DNA from: Burkholderiaceae bacterium
GTDB taxonomy: Bacteria > Pseudomonadota > Gammaproteobacteria > Burkholderiales > Burkholderiaceae_C
NCBI GenBank assembly: GCA_026125795.1
Contig: JAHCKM010000001.1
Span: 1,302,001-1,366,000, forward strand
Length of the DNA stretch: 64,000 nt
Direction of reading: 5' to 3'
Below the pieces are notes generated by a model. The model was not told the origin of the DNA and searched no databases. It saw only the letters and a list, made by a program, of their open reading frames with translations. The position numbers and the translations under genes are program-made. Positions 7,551 to 16,076 of the stretch are shown here, in pieces; the first letter of the stretch is position 1; each line of letters opens with the position of its first letter.

Positions 7551-9209
7551 ATGAGTCCGGTGACGCAGGAGTCGATGCCCTCGGCCGCAAGCGGGCGCGC
7601 CGAGCTCGACCTCGAGGGCCAGACGCGCATGGTGCGCGCCCTGCGCGAGCGCCTGCGCGAGCGGCACGGCGGCCCGGTTGCGCTGATCGAAACGCACATC
7701 TCGTTCGTGCTGGTGTGCGGCCGCGACGCCTACAAGATCAAGAAGGCGCTGAAGACCCATTTTCTGGACCAGTCCACGCTGGCCCGGCGCCGGCGCGCCT
7801 GCGACGAGGAGCTGCGCCTGAACCGGCGGCTGGCCGCCGACCTGTACCTCGGCGCCGTGCGCATCACCGGCGCGGTCGACGCGCCCGAGCTCGACGGCAG
7901 CGGCGCCGACATCGACTGTGCGGTGCACATGCGCGCCTTTGCGCAGGAAGGCCTGTGGGACCGGCTGGCGGCGGACGGTGCGCTGCAGCCGTCGCAGGTC
8001 GACGAGCTGGTGCGCATCGTGGCGCGCTTTCACGACGGCGCAGCGGTCGCACCCCGCGGCGCCGCGTTCGCCGCGCCGATGCGCGTGCGCGCGGCGATGC
8101 TGGAGACGCTCGACGATCTCGAGCGCGCGATGGCCGGCGCCGACGAGCGGCCAATGCTCTCGGAGCTGCGCGCCGACGAGGCCAGCGCGTTCGCCCGCCT
8201 GCGTTCGGTGATGTCCCAGCGCCTGGCGCGCGGTCGCGTGCGCGAGTGCCATGGCGATCTGCACCTGGGCAACGTGACGTCGATCGAGGGCCGCGCGGTT
8301 GTCTTTGACGGTATCGAATTCAGCGACGAGCTGCGCTGGATCGACGTCATCAGCGAAGTGGCCTTCATGGCGATGGACCTGCACGCGCACGGCCTGCCGA
8401 CACTGGCGCATCGTTTCGTCAACGGCTATCTCGAGGCGAGCGGCGACTACGACGGCCTGAGGCTGCTGCGCTACTACATCGTCTATCGCGCGCTGGTGCG
8501 CGCCAAGGTGGCGCTGCTGCGTGCGTCGCAGTCGGCCGCCGAGGCCGACGCGCAGCGCGCCGCGGCGCGGCGCAACCTCGCGCTGGCGCTGCGCTTCAGC
8601 CGCTCGGCGAGCGGCGCGGCGGCACCCGCGCTGCTGATCACCCACGGCCTGTCGGGCAGCGGCAAGTCGACGCTGACCCAATCGCTGCTCGAGGCGCTGG
8701 GCGCGATCCGCGTGCGCGCCGACCTTGAGCGCAAGCGCATTGCCGGGCTGCAGGCCCTGGACCGCAGCGGCGCCGGCATCGGATCGGCGCTGTACCGGCC
8801 AACGATGACGGCTGCGGTCTACGCGCGGCTGCGCCGCTGCGCCGCGCTCGCGCTCGATGCCGGTTTCCATGTGATCCTGGACGCCACGTTCCTCCACCGC
8901 GCGCAACGGCGGGCGGCACGCCGGGTGGCCGAACGACGCGGGCTCGCCTTCGTCATCCTCGACTTCGACGTCGATGCCGAGCTGTTGCGCCAACGCGTTC
9001 GCCAGCGCGCCGCAGCCGGCGGCGACCCGTCCGATGCCGACGAGGCGGTGCTGGCGCAGCAGCTACGCAGCGCGCAACCGCTGCAGGCCGATGAGCGGGC
9101 GGCGGTCCATTCCTGCAGCGCGGCCGCGAGTGCGCCGGACGGCGCGGCGCGCGCCGACTGGACGCCATTGCTGCGCCGGCTGGCCGGCACCCCGGCACCG
9201 CTACCATGA
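7551..9209 (+). CDS. APH-like kinase fused to P-loop NTPase (AAA family)
   Basis: A 552-residue fusion found in many Proteobacteria. The N-terminal half resembles aminoglycoside phosphotransferases: CHGDLHLGN at about 233-241 supplies the catalytic His-Gly-Asp, and VFDGIEF about 12 residues later the metal-binding Asp. The C-terminal half starts at about 360 with Walker A GLSGSGKST (366-374) and resembles small-molecule or polynucleotide kinases; VILDATFLHRAQR is a likely Walker B. The substrate is unknown and nothing here points to antibiotic resistance. Its stop overlaps no gene; the P-type ATPase begins 12 bases later and is probably co-transcribed. Confidence 0.87.
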   Translation: MSPVTQESMPSAASGRAELDLEGQTRMVRALRERLRERHGGPVALIETHISFVLVCGRDAYKIKKALKTHFLDQSTLARRRRACDEELRLNRRLAADLYLGAVRITGAVDAPELDGSGADIDCAVHMRAFAQEGLWDRLAADGALQPSQVDELVRIVARFHDGAAVAPRGAAFAAPMRVRAAMLETLDDLERAMAGADERPMLSELRADEASAFARLRSVMSQRLARGRVRECHGDLHLGNVTSIEGRAVVFDGIEFSDELRWIDVISEVAFMAMDLHAHGLPTLAHRFVNGYLEASGDYDGLRLLRYYIVYRALVRAKVALLRASQSAAEADAQRAAARRNLALALRFSRSASGAAAPALLITHGLSGSGKSTLTQSLLEALGAIRVRADLERKRIAGLQALDRSGAGIGSALYRPTMTAAVYARLRRCAALALDAGFHVILDATFLHRAQRRAARRVAERRGLAFVILDFDVDAELLRQRVRQRAAAGGDPSDADEAVLAQQLRSAQPLQADERAAVHSCSAAASAPDGAARADWTPLLRRLAGTPAPLP

Positions 9210-9221
9210 CGGGCGGGCTCT

Positions 9222-11807
9222 TTGGGCATTGACGGCACCGGTCCGGCGGCGCCGGGGGCACCCGGCGCATGGTGGAGCCAGGATGCAGCCGCGCTGTTCG
9301 CCGCACTCGGCAGCGAGCCGCGCGGGCTGTCGGCCGGCGAGGCGCAGCGGCGGCTGGCGGCCGTGGGCCCCAACACGATGGTCGATGTGCGCGTCGCCAC
9401 GCGTTGGCAACTGCTCGGTCGGCAGCTCGCGAGCCCGCTGACGCTCATCCTGGTGGCCGGGGCGGCGATCTCGCTCGGGGTCGGCGAGTGGATCGATGCG
9501 CTGACCATCCTGCTGATCATCGCGATCGGCACGGGCATCGGCTTCGTGCAGGAGCTGCGCGCCGGCCATGCGCTGCAGGCGCTGCGCCGCCGTCTTGCCA
9601 TCGAGGTGCAGGTGCGGCGCCCCGACGGCATGCTGCGCCGCGCCGCCAGCCTGCTGGTGCCGGGCGATGTGATCGAGCTCTCAGCAGGCAACCTCGTGCC
9701 GGCCGACGGCCTGGTCTTGCAGGCGCGCGATTTCCTGGTGGACCAGTCGAGCCTGACCGGCGAGTCGCTGCCGGTGGAGAAGCGGGCTGCGGCGGTGCCT
9801 GCCGACGCGGCGCTGAACGCGCGCACCAATGCGGTCTTTCTCGGCAGCTCGGTGCGCAGCGGCACCGCCGCCGTGCTCGTCGTATCCACCGGGCGTGCCA
9901 CCGCCATGGCCGGCATCGCGGCGCGCATCGCCGCACCGGACGAGCAGACGCAGTTCGAACGCGGCGTGCGCCGCTTCGGCGACCTGCTGCTGCGTGTGAT
10001 GGTCGGCGTGGTGGTCGGCGTGCTGCTGGTGAACCAGCTGTTCGGCCAGCCCGGCATCCACTCGGCGTTGTTCGCGGTCGCGCTGGCGGTGGGCCTGTCG
10101 CCCGAGCTGCTGCCGGCGATCGTCAGCGTGTCGCTGGCGCGCGGTGCACGCCGCCTGGCGCGCGGCGGCGTGCTGGTGCGCCGGCTCGATGCCATCGAGG
10201 ACCTCGGCGGCATCGACACCTTGTGCACCGACAAGACCGGCACGCTGACGCTCGGCGTGATGGCGCTCGATGGCGCGCTCGATGCGCGTGGCCATCCGTC
10301 GGCTGAAACGCTGCAGGCTGCATGGCTCAATGCCGCGTTCGAAACCGGCATTCGCAACCCGATCGACGCCGCGCTGGTGCAGGCCGGCCGTGCCGCGGGA
10401 CTGTCCACCGACGGATGGGTCAAGGTCGACGAGATCCCGTACGACTTCGTGCGGCGCCGTCTCACGATCGTGCTGGCCGCGGCGGCCGACACCACGCGCC
10501 ACCGCCTGATCAGCAAAGGTGCATGCGCCGAGACCCTGGCCGCCTGCACCCAGGTGCGCGACGGCGGCCAGGCGCACGATCTCGACGACGCGTGGCGCGG
10601 CCGGCTCCAGGCCTTCGTGCAGGGGCAGGGCGAGCGCGGCGTGCGCGTGCTTGCGGTGGCGGTGGCCGACCGGGCCGCGCAGGCGAGCTGGGGCCATGGG
10701 GACGAGTCCGGCCTCACGCTGATCGGGTTCCTGTGCTTCAGCGACCCGCCCAAGCCCGACGCACGCGAGGCCATCTCGGCATTGGCCGGGCGCGGCGTGC
10801 GCGTGAAGATGATCACCGGCGACAACCGGCACGTGGCGGCGCATCTCGCGCGCGAGGTGGGCCTCGATGCGCAGGCGCTGCTGACGGGCGCGGCGCTCGA
10901 TGCCATGCGCGACGAGGCGCTGTGGGCGCTGGCCGAGCGCACCGATCTGTTCGTGGAGGTCGATCCGGCGCAGAAGGAGCGCATCGTGCGCGCGTTGCAG
11001 CGCACCGGCCATGCGGTGGGCTACCTCGGCGACGGCATCAACGACGCGCCGGCGCTGCACGCCGCCGACGTGGGCATCTCGGTGCACGGCGCGGCCGACG
11101 TGGCGCGCGAAAGCGCCGACATCGTGCTGCTCGGGCCCGATCTCGGCATGCTGCGCCGCGGGCTCGAGGAAGGGCGCCGCACCTTCGCCAACACGCTGAA
11201 GTACATCTACATCACCACCAGCGCCAACTTCGGCAACATGGTCAGCATGGCGCTGGCGACGCCGCTGCTGCCGTTTCTGCCGCTCACCGCGACCCAGATC
11301 CTGCTGAACAACCTGCTGTCGGACGTGCCGTCGATGGCGATCTCCACCGATCGTGTCGACGCCGCGGCGATCGAGCGCGTGCCGCGCTGGGACATGGCCG
11401 AGGTGCGCCGCTTCATGATCGTGTTCGGCCTGGTCAGCTCGGCGTTCGATCTGGCCGCCTTCGCGCTGCTGCGCCTGGTGTTTGATGCCGATGCCGTGCT
11501 GTTCCACAGCGCGTGGTTCGTGATGTCGCTGCTCACCGAGCTGGTGGTGCTGCTGGTGCTGCGCACCCGCGAGGCCGCGTGGCGCAGTGCGCCCAGCGGC
11601 CTGCTGGCCGGTCTGACCGTGGCCGTTGCCGCCATCGCGCTGGGGTTGCCGCATTGGCCCTGGAGCGCCACGCTTTTCGGCCTGACCGCGCCGCCGCTCG
11701 CGGTGTGGGGCGCGCTGCTCGCTCTGGTGTGCGCTTACGGCGTGGCCACCGAGATCACGAAGCGGTGGTTCTTCAGGTCCACCGAGCGTGGCGTCAGTGC
11801 GCCATGA
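9222..11807 (+). CDS. mgtA: Magnesium-transport P-type ATPase (P3B, MgtA-like)
   Basis: An 861-residue inner-membrane cation pump. Seen in order: N-terminal regulator-like segment PRGLSAGEAQRRLAAVGPN, two hydrophobic hairpins, actuator motif TGES, phosphorylation site DKTGTLT with Asp337, nucleotide-binding region with KMITGDN, hinge GDGINDAP, then six C-terminal membrane helices with TATQILLNNLLSD. The start is inferred as TTG at 9222. It is the first possible start after an in-frame stop at 9207, and the conserved N-terminal segment follows closely; no ATG or GTG fits. The last 14 bases overlap the convergent usp gene. An MgtC/SapB-like gene lies 1.1 kb downstream. Confidence 0.88.
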   Translation: MGIDGTGPAAPGAPGAWWSQDAAALFAALGSEPRGLSAGEAQRRLAAVGPNTMVDVRVATRWQLLGRQLASPLTLILVAGAAISLGVGEWIDALTILLIIAIGTGIGFVQELRAGHALQALRRRLAIEVQVRRPDGMLRRAASLLVPGDVIELSAGNLVPADGLVLQARDFLVDQSSLTGESLPVEKRAAAVPADAALNARTNAVFLGSSVRSGTAAVLVVSTGRATAMAGIAARIAAPDEQTQFERGVRRFGDLLLRVMVGVVVGVLLVNQLFGQPGIHSALFAVALAVGLSPELLPAIVSVSLARGARRLARGGVLVRRLDAIEDLGGIDTLCTDKTGTLTLGVMALDGALDARGHPSAETLQAAWLNAAFETGIRNPIDAALVQAGRAAGLSTDGWVKVDEIPYDFVRRRLTIVLAAAADTTRHRLISKGACAETLAACTQVRDGGQAHDLDDAWRGRLQAFVQGQGERGVRVLAVAVADRAAQASWGHGDESGLTLIGFLCFSDPPKPDAREAISALAGRGVRVKMITGDNRHVAAHLAREVGLDAQALLTGAALDAMRDEALWALAERTDLFVEVDPAQKERIVRALQRTGHAVGYLGDGINDAPALHAADVGISVHGAADVARESADIVLLGPDLGMLRRGLEEGRRTFANTLKYIYITTSANFGNMVSMALATPLLPFLPLTATQILLNNLLSDVPSMAISTDRVDAAAIERVPRWDMAEVRRFMIVFGLVSSAFDLAAFALLRLVFDADAVLFHSAWFVMSLLTELVVLLVLRTREAAWRSAPSGLLAGLTVAVAAIALGLPHWPWSATLFGLTAPPLAVWGALLALVCAYGVATEITKRWFFRSTERGVSAP

Positions 11808-12612
11808 GCACCGGCAAGGTCATCGTTTGCAGCACGCTGCGCGTGGCGCCGCCCAGCACCAGTTCACGCCCGCGCGAGTGGCCATAACAGCCCATCACCA
11901 TCAGGCCGGCGCCGACCTCGGCGGCCATCGACAGCAGCGCGTCGCCGGCCTGCGGTGCCGGGCTGGCCAGCCGATGGAACCGTGCCTCCACGTCGTGGCG
12001 CCGCAGAAACTGCTGCAGCAGCGCGTGGTGCTCGTCGCCGATGGCGTCGTCGATCGCGACGTGCACCGAGCCGGCCCTGGCCAGCAGCGGCATCGCGGCG
12101 CTCAACGCCCGCGCACTCACGCGCGATTCTTTCCAGGCCACCAGCACGGTCTCGAAATCCGCGCCGTGCCGCTCGGCGCAGGGCACCACCAGCGCGGGCT
12201 TGCCGGTGCCGATCACCACCGTCTGGACGAAGTCCGGCGCCACGCCGGTCTGCTGCCGGTCACCCTGGTGCTGGCCGAGCACCAGCAGGTCGGCATAGAG
12301 CGACTGCCGCATGAATTCGTGCTCGGGCGCCGCGCCGGCCTCGCGCCACTCGATCTGCACGCCGGGGTCGGCGCAGGCGTCGGCGACCAGCTTGCGCGCA
12401 GCGGCAAGCCGGGATTCATCGAGGTCCAGCCGCTCGGGGCTTGCCAGGCCCGCGGTGAACACCAGCGACAGCTCGGCGGCGGCGGGCGTGACCGCGTACA
12501 GGGCGCTGACGCTGGCGCCGAGCTGACCGCCCAAGGTCCGTGCGATCTTCAGGCGCGAGCCGTTGTGCGGCCCGGCGTCCACGTGGACCAGGATGGATTG
12601 GATCGGGTTCAT
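11794..12612 (-). CDS. Universal stress protein, two Usp domains
   Basis: A 272-residue tandem Usp protein. Domain one begins IQSILVHVDAGPHN; domain two begins about residue 150 with FETVLVAWKESRVSARAL. The second domain keeps the ATP-binding signature G-x2-G-x9-G in MGCYGHSRGRELVLGGAT near the C-terminus; the first domain does not. AAGGAG lies ten bases before the ATG. Usp proteins bind ATP and modulate survival under energy, oxygen or oxidative stress. The gene is convergent with mgtA (14-base overlap) and divergent from the YdaT-like gene. Confidence 0.9.
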   Translation of the reverse strand: MNPIQSILVHVDAGPHNGSRLKIARTLGGQLGASVSALYAVTPAAAELSLVFTAGLASPERLDLDESRLAAARKLVADACADPGVQIEWREAGAAPEHEFMRQSLYADLLVLGQHQGDRQQTGVAPDFVQTVVIGTGKPALVVPCAERHGADFETVLVAWKESRVSARALSAAMPLLARAGSVHVAIDDAIGDEHHALLQQFLRRHDVEARFHRLASPAPQAGDALLSMAAEVGAGLMVMGCYGHSRGRELVLGGATRSVLQTMTLPVLMAH

Positions 12613-12697
12613 GGCCGTTGTGCTCCTTGTTGCCCGGCGCAGACTGCAAGCGAATCACGCATGAGTGCGCAAGCTACCCGCTGCGCGGGTTTCGCCT

Positions 12698-12711
12698 TTG
12701 CGATGCATCAA
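12698..12711. promoter_or_regulatory. Fnr/Anr-like dyad TTGCG-ATGC-ATCAA
   Basis: A hybrid site with a perfect Fnr-type right half (ATCAA) and a TTGCG left half. Its centre at 12704.5 is exactly 41.5 bp upstream of the A of the YdaT-like ATG (12746), the same distance as for the two 7.4-7.5 kb sites. The -10 region is weaker (GACACT, one base off). No ribosome-binding sequence precedes that ATG. It could also act on the divergent usp gene, but the -10 fit there is poor. Confidence 0.5.
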
Positions 12712-12745
12712 TGCGACAGGCCGACGCGAGCGCGGACACTTCCGC

Positions 12746-12949
12746 ATGCCCTGGACTCCCGAGCGCTACCCGCCTGCGATGCGTCATCTTGCACCTTGGG
12801 TGCGCGACAAGGCGATCGCCATCGCCAACGCCTTGCTCGAAGAAGGCCTCGACGAAGGCCTGGCGATCCGCATCGCGATCGCCAAGGCCAGGCAGTGGGC
12901 CGAGCGCCATGCGGCGCCCACGGGCAGCGGCGGTGGGCTCGCACGCTGA
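12746..12949 (+). CDS. Small YdaT/DUF2188-type N-terminal domain protein
   Basis: A 67-residue protein beginning MPWTPERYPPAMRHL and continuing VRDKAIAIANALL, then DEGLAIRIAIAKARQW. This is the signature of small bacterial proteins related to the N-terminus of Bacillus YdaT, often annotated as stress-associated; no biochemical role is established. ATG at 12746 starts precisely at the conserved MPW; an in-frame ATG at 12665 gives a non-conserved extension. No ribosome-binding sequence is seen, and an Fnr-like dyad is centred 41.5 bp upstream. The gene overlaps the possible start of the next gene. Confidence 0.78.
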   Translation: MPWTPERYPPAMRHLAPWVRDKAIAIANALLEEGLDEGLAIRIAIAKARQWAERHAAPTGSGGGLAR

Positions 12950-14201
12950 CACCCTGGCAGCCGCCCAGGGAATCGGCGCCGCGCTCGCGATCGGCCTGCT
13001 GATCGGCGTGGAGCGCGGCTGGCGCGAGCGCGATGCGCCGGAGGGCGGTCGCATCGCCGGCCTGCGCACGTTTGCCCTGACGGGCTTGCTCGGCGGCGTG
13101 CTGGCCGTGGTGCCCGGCGAGGGCGGCGCGTGGCTGCTGGCGGCCGGGTTCTTCGCGCTGGCGATCCTGCTGGCGGTGTCGTACCTGGAAGGCCAGCGCT
13201 CCACCGGCAACCTGAGCATCACGTCGGCCGCCGCCATGCTGCTGACCTATGCGCTGGGCATCCTCGCGGCACGCGGCGCACCCACGCTGGCGCTGGCCGC
13301 GGCCGTGGTGGCCGCGGTGCTGCTGAACCTCAAGCCCACGTTGCACGGTTGGCTGCGCCAGATCGAGCACACCGAGCTGAGCGCGGCGCTGCAGCTGCTC
13401 GTGCTCTCGGTCGTGATCCTGCCGGTCCTGCCGGACGAGGGCTACGGGCCGTATCACGCGCTGAATCCCTACCGGCTGTGGTGGGCCGTGGTGCTGATTG
13501 CGGGACTTTCGCTGAGCGGCCACCTCGCGATGCGCATCACCGGTGCGCAGCGCGGACTGCTGTGGACCGGATTGCTCGGCGGCCTGGCGTCGTCGACGGC
13601 GGCCACGCTGGCGCTGGCGCGCCATTCCGGACGGCAACCCGGCCTGGCCGGCGCGGCGGCGGCGGGCATCCTCGGCGCCTGCGGCGTCATGTTCCTGCGC
13701 ATGATCGTCCTGCTCGCCTCGATTCAGCCGCTGCTGCTGCGCCAGCTGGCCTTTGCGCTGGGCGCTGCGGCTGCGGTGCTGATCGTGGCGGCGGCGGTGC
13801 AGTGGCGGCGCGCGCGGCCGCTGCAGGCCGACGCCGAAGCGGTGGAGCGCATGGCGCCGTTCGACCTGTCCACGGCGTTGGGCTTCGGCATGTTCCTGGC
13901 GGCCATGGCCGTGCTCGTGCCCGCCGCGCAGCAGTGGATCGGCGACCCGGGCACCTATGCATTGGCCGCCCTGTCGGGCATGGCCGATGTCGACGCCAGC
14001 CTGATCTCGCTGGCGCGCCTGGAGGGTGCCGGCGGCCTGCCGACGCCGGTGGCCGTGGCCGCGATCGGCGTCACCACGGCGAGCAACATGACCGTCAAGG
14101 CGGTCATGGCGTGGGTCAGCGGCGGCAGGACCACCGGCACGCCGGTGCTGTGGGGTTTTGCGCTGGCGATGCTCGCCGGCGCGGCCGCGCTCGCGGTGTG
14201 A
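12909..14201 (+). CDS. MgtC/SapB and DUF4010 membrane protein
   Basis: A roughly 430-residue inner-membrane protein with about eleven or twelve hydrophobic segments. The N-terminal part is MgtC/SapB-like, with GIGAALAIGLLIGVERGWRE followed by GLRTFALTGLLGG. The C-terminal part matches DUF4010, with LSGMADVDASLISLAR and TASNMTVKAVMA as recognisable blocks. Two starts are possible: ATG 12909, overlapping the upstream small gene, or GTG 12933, which gives a more typical short N-terminus (GSHADTLAAAQG). The function of this subgroup is unknown; MgtC proteins are tied to growth at low magnesium, and an MgtA-like pump is close by. Confidence 0.85.
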   Translation: MRRPRAAAVGSHADTLAAAQGIGAALAIGLLIGVERGWRERDAPEGGRIAGLRTFALTGLLGGVLAVVPGEGGAWLLAAGFFALAILLAVSYLEGQRSTGNLSITSAAAMLLTYALGILAARGAPTLALAAAVVAAVLLNLKPTLHGWLRQIEHTELSAALQLLVLSVVILPVLPDEGYGPYHALNPYRLWWAVVLIAGLSLSGHLAMRITGAQRGLLWTGLLGGLASSTAATLALARHSGRQPGLAGAAAAGILGACGVMFLRMIVLLASIQPLLLRQLAFALGAAAAVLIVAAAVQWRRARPLQADAEAVERMAPFDLSTALGFGMFLAAMAVLVPAAQQWIGDPGTYALAALSGMADVDASLISLARLEGAGGLPTPVAVAAIGVTTASNMTVKAVMAWVSGGRTTGTPVLWGFALAMLAGAAALAV

Positions 14202-14263
14202 CCCGCCGGCGCCTTGAAGGGGCCGGTGCCGTTAGCATGCGGCTGCAGCGACAGGAGAAGCTC

Positions 14264-15196
14264 GTGTGTTATTCGGCTCGGATCCTGGCCGACTACCGCC
14301 GCTACGTGCGTTTGTTCGGCGCCACGGCGAGCCTGCGCGAGTTCGTCGATCTGTTCCTGCGGCGCCAGAACGACCCCGAGGCCCGGATCATCGTCCCCAA
14401 GGGCGTCGAGGCGGCCTTCGACACGCCGCACGGTGACGAGGAGCGCCAGGCCAAGCAGGCCATCGACGCGTTCCGCGCGTTGCAGGCCACGCGGTTCGAG
14501 CAGGAGCTGTTCAAGCAGCGCAAGCGGCTGGCCGATGCCGAACGCACGCTGGCGGCAAAGCCCACCAAGGCGGCGCTGGAGAGCCGGCGCATCGCCACCG
14601 AGAAGGTTCAGTGGCTGCTCGGCAAGCTGGCCGGCCTGCGCAGCAGCGAGCTGACCGAGGACGATCTGCGCATCTTTCCGGGTCACTATGCGCCGGTGAT
14701 GGTTTGGGAAGGCGGGCGGCGCGTCGTCAAGCCGATGCGTTATCAATGCCGTCCGCCGGGCAAGCCGCCGCACTGGGATGCGAAGTACCCCGGCACGTAC
14801 AACGCGCGGCGCGACAACCTCGAGGGCGAGTTCTGGCGCGGGCTGTTCGGCCTGTCGCACGGCATCATGGTGATCAGCGGCTTCTACGAGCATGTCAAGC
14901 GCGACGGCGACAACGTGGTGCTGGAGTTCAGCCCGCAACCGGAGCAGGACATGCTGGTGGCCTGCCTGTGGGCGCGCTGGCGCGCACCGGGCAAGCCCGA
15001 TCTGCTGTCGTTTGCGGCCATCACCGACGAGCCGCCGGCGGAAATCGCAGCCGCCGGACACGACCGCTGCGTGATCCCGATCCGGCCCGAGCATGTGGAT
15101 GCGTGGCTGAACCCGGATCCGAAGAACCTCGCGTCGCTCTACGCGATCCTCGACGACCGCGCACGGCCGCACTACGCGCACCGGCTGGCGGCCTGA
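14264..15196 (+). CDS. SRAP (YedK/HMCES-like) family protein
   Basis: A 310-residue protein of the SOS-response-associated peptidase family, which forms a covalent thiazolidine crosslink with abasic sites in single-stranded DNA through Cys2. GTG at 14264 was chosen because it has AGGAG seven bases upstream and exposes Cys as residue 2 (VCYSARI); an upstream ATG at 14237 would bury this Cys. Later active-site blocks are ISGFYEH (the GFYEW-like motif with the catalytic Glu) and AAGHDRCVIP (the conserved His). The charged helical insertion at about residues 60-125 is longer than in E. coli YedK. A repair role fits polX in the same island. Confidence 0.82.
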   Translation: MCYSARILADYRRYVRLFGATASLREFVDLFLRRQNDPEARIIVPKGVEAAFDTPHGDEERQAKQAIDAFRALQATRFEQELFKQRKRLADAERTLAAKPTKAALESRRIATEKVQWLLGKLAGLRSSELTEDDLRIFPGHYAPVMVWEGGRRVVKPMRYQCRPPGKPPHWDAKYPGTYNARRDNLEGEFWRGLFGLSHGIMVISGFYEHVKRDGDNVVLEFSPQPEQDMLVACLWARWRAPGKPDLLSFAAITDEPPAEIAAAGHDRCVIPIRPEHVDAWLNPDPKNLASLYAILDDRARPHYAHRLAA

Positions 15197-15400
15197 GGCG
15201 ACCGGCTTCGCCCGCGCGAGGCGCGCCTTCAGCGGCGGCAGCCCGCAACATTTGCGGCAAGCGACCCGCCATGCGTCGTGTGGCGTCGCCCGCCACGCCG
15301 GCCGCGGGCACGATGGGCTCGTCAATCACGGTTGGACATGGGCACAGCGCTTGCCTTGAGCAGGCCGCGGCATATCGCCGATCCACCCAAGGAGCGACAG

Positions 15401-15574
15401 ATGGAACAGCAGAGAGAACAGCAGAAACCCAACGAGAACCCGCGTGAGCAGGGCCAGGGCGGCCAAGGCCAGGAACCGCGTCGCGAAGGGCAACGCGACC
15501 AGGAGGGCCAGCGCGAAGAAGAACCACGCGAAGAACGCGAGCAGGTGCAGCGCCGCGACGAACAGGGCCGCTGA
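15401..15574 (+). CDS. Small Q/E/R-rich hydrophilic protein
   Basis: A 57-residue protein beginning MEQQREQQKP and built almost entirely of Gln, Glu, Arg, Gly and Pro, with no predicted membrane segment or fold. AAGGAG stands six bases before the ATG, a better ribosome-binding site than most genes here, which argues that it is translated. The composition suggests an intrinsically disordered or stress-type hydrophilin, but I do not recognise a family. It lies 205 bases after the SRAP gene and 46 before the DUF2244 gene. Confidence 0.6.
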   Translation: MEQQREQQKPNENPREQGQGGQGQEPRREGQRDQEGQREEEPREEREQVQRRDEQGR

Positions 15575-15620
15575 CAGCGACAAGAAAGAAAGAAGAAAGG
15601 CCCGGCGAAGCAGGTGACCG

Positions 15621-16067
15621 GTGGTCCAGTGGCGGCTGCGGCGCAATTGCGCGATCGGTCCGCGCCAGACGCTGATCGGCTTCGCCGGGCTGTGCGCCTT
15701 CAACGCGCTGATCGGCGCGGCGTTCCTGCTGCTGGGCTATCCGCTGGTCATGCTGTTCGTCGTGCTGGTGCTGGCCGGCTTCGCGATCGCGTTGCTCGCC
15801 TATGCGCGCCACGCCGGTGATTGCGAGACGCTGACGCTCGACGATGGCCGGCTCACGATCGAACAATGCTGCGGCGCGCAGGTGACGCGCACCGAGCTGC
15901 AGGCCGTGTGGGTGAGGGTGGTGGTACCGCGCGAGGCGGGCGATCTGGTGGCGCTGTGCGAGCGTCGCAGGTCGGTGCAAGTGGGCCGCCACGTGATGCC
16001 CGGACTGCGCCCGCGCATCGCGCACGAGCTTCGCCAAGCGCTGGCCGAGCAGCGCGCCGGCGGATGA
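15621..16067 (+). CDS. DUF2244 membrane protein
   Basis: A 148-residue protein starting VQWRLRRNCAIGPRQTL, the usual opening of DUF2244 proteins in Proteobacteria. Two membrane helices follow at about 22-65, then a cytoplasmic beta-rich part with LTLDDGRLTIEQ and WVRVVVPRE. GTG at 15621 is required by the conserved N-terminus. Function is unknown; relatives are often found beside cytochrome oxidase genes, but no such neighbour exists here. The gene converges on a ferritin-like gene, with a strong hairpin between them. Confidence 0.83.
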   Translation: MVQWRLRRNCAIGPRQTLIGFAGLCAFNALIGAAFLLLGYPLVMLFVVLVLAGFAIALLAYARHAGDCETLTLDDGRLTIEQCCGAQVTRTELQAVWVRVVVPREAGDLVALCERRRSVQVGRHVMPGLRPRIAHELRQALAEQRAGG

Positions 16068-16076
16068 GCGCGACCC

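Noticed and set aside
7551-9209. Aminoglycoside resistance gene
   Set aside because: The APH-like half is fused to a P-loop kinase and sits in a stress island; this architecture is a widespread housekeeping-type family of unknown substrate.
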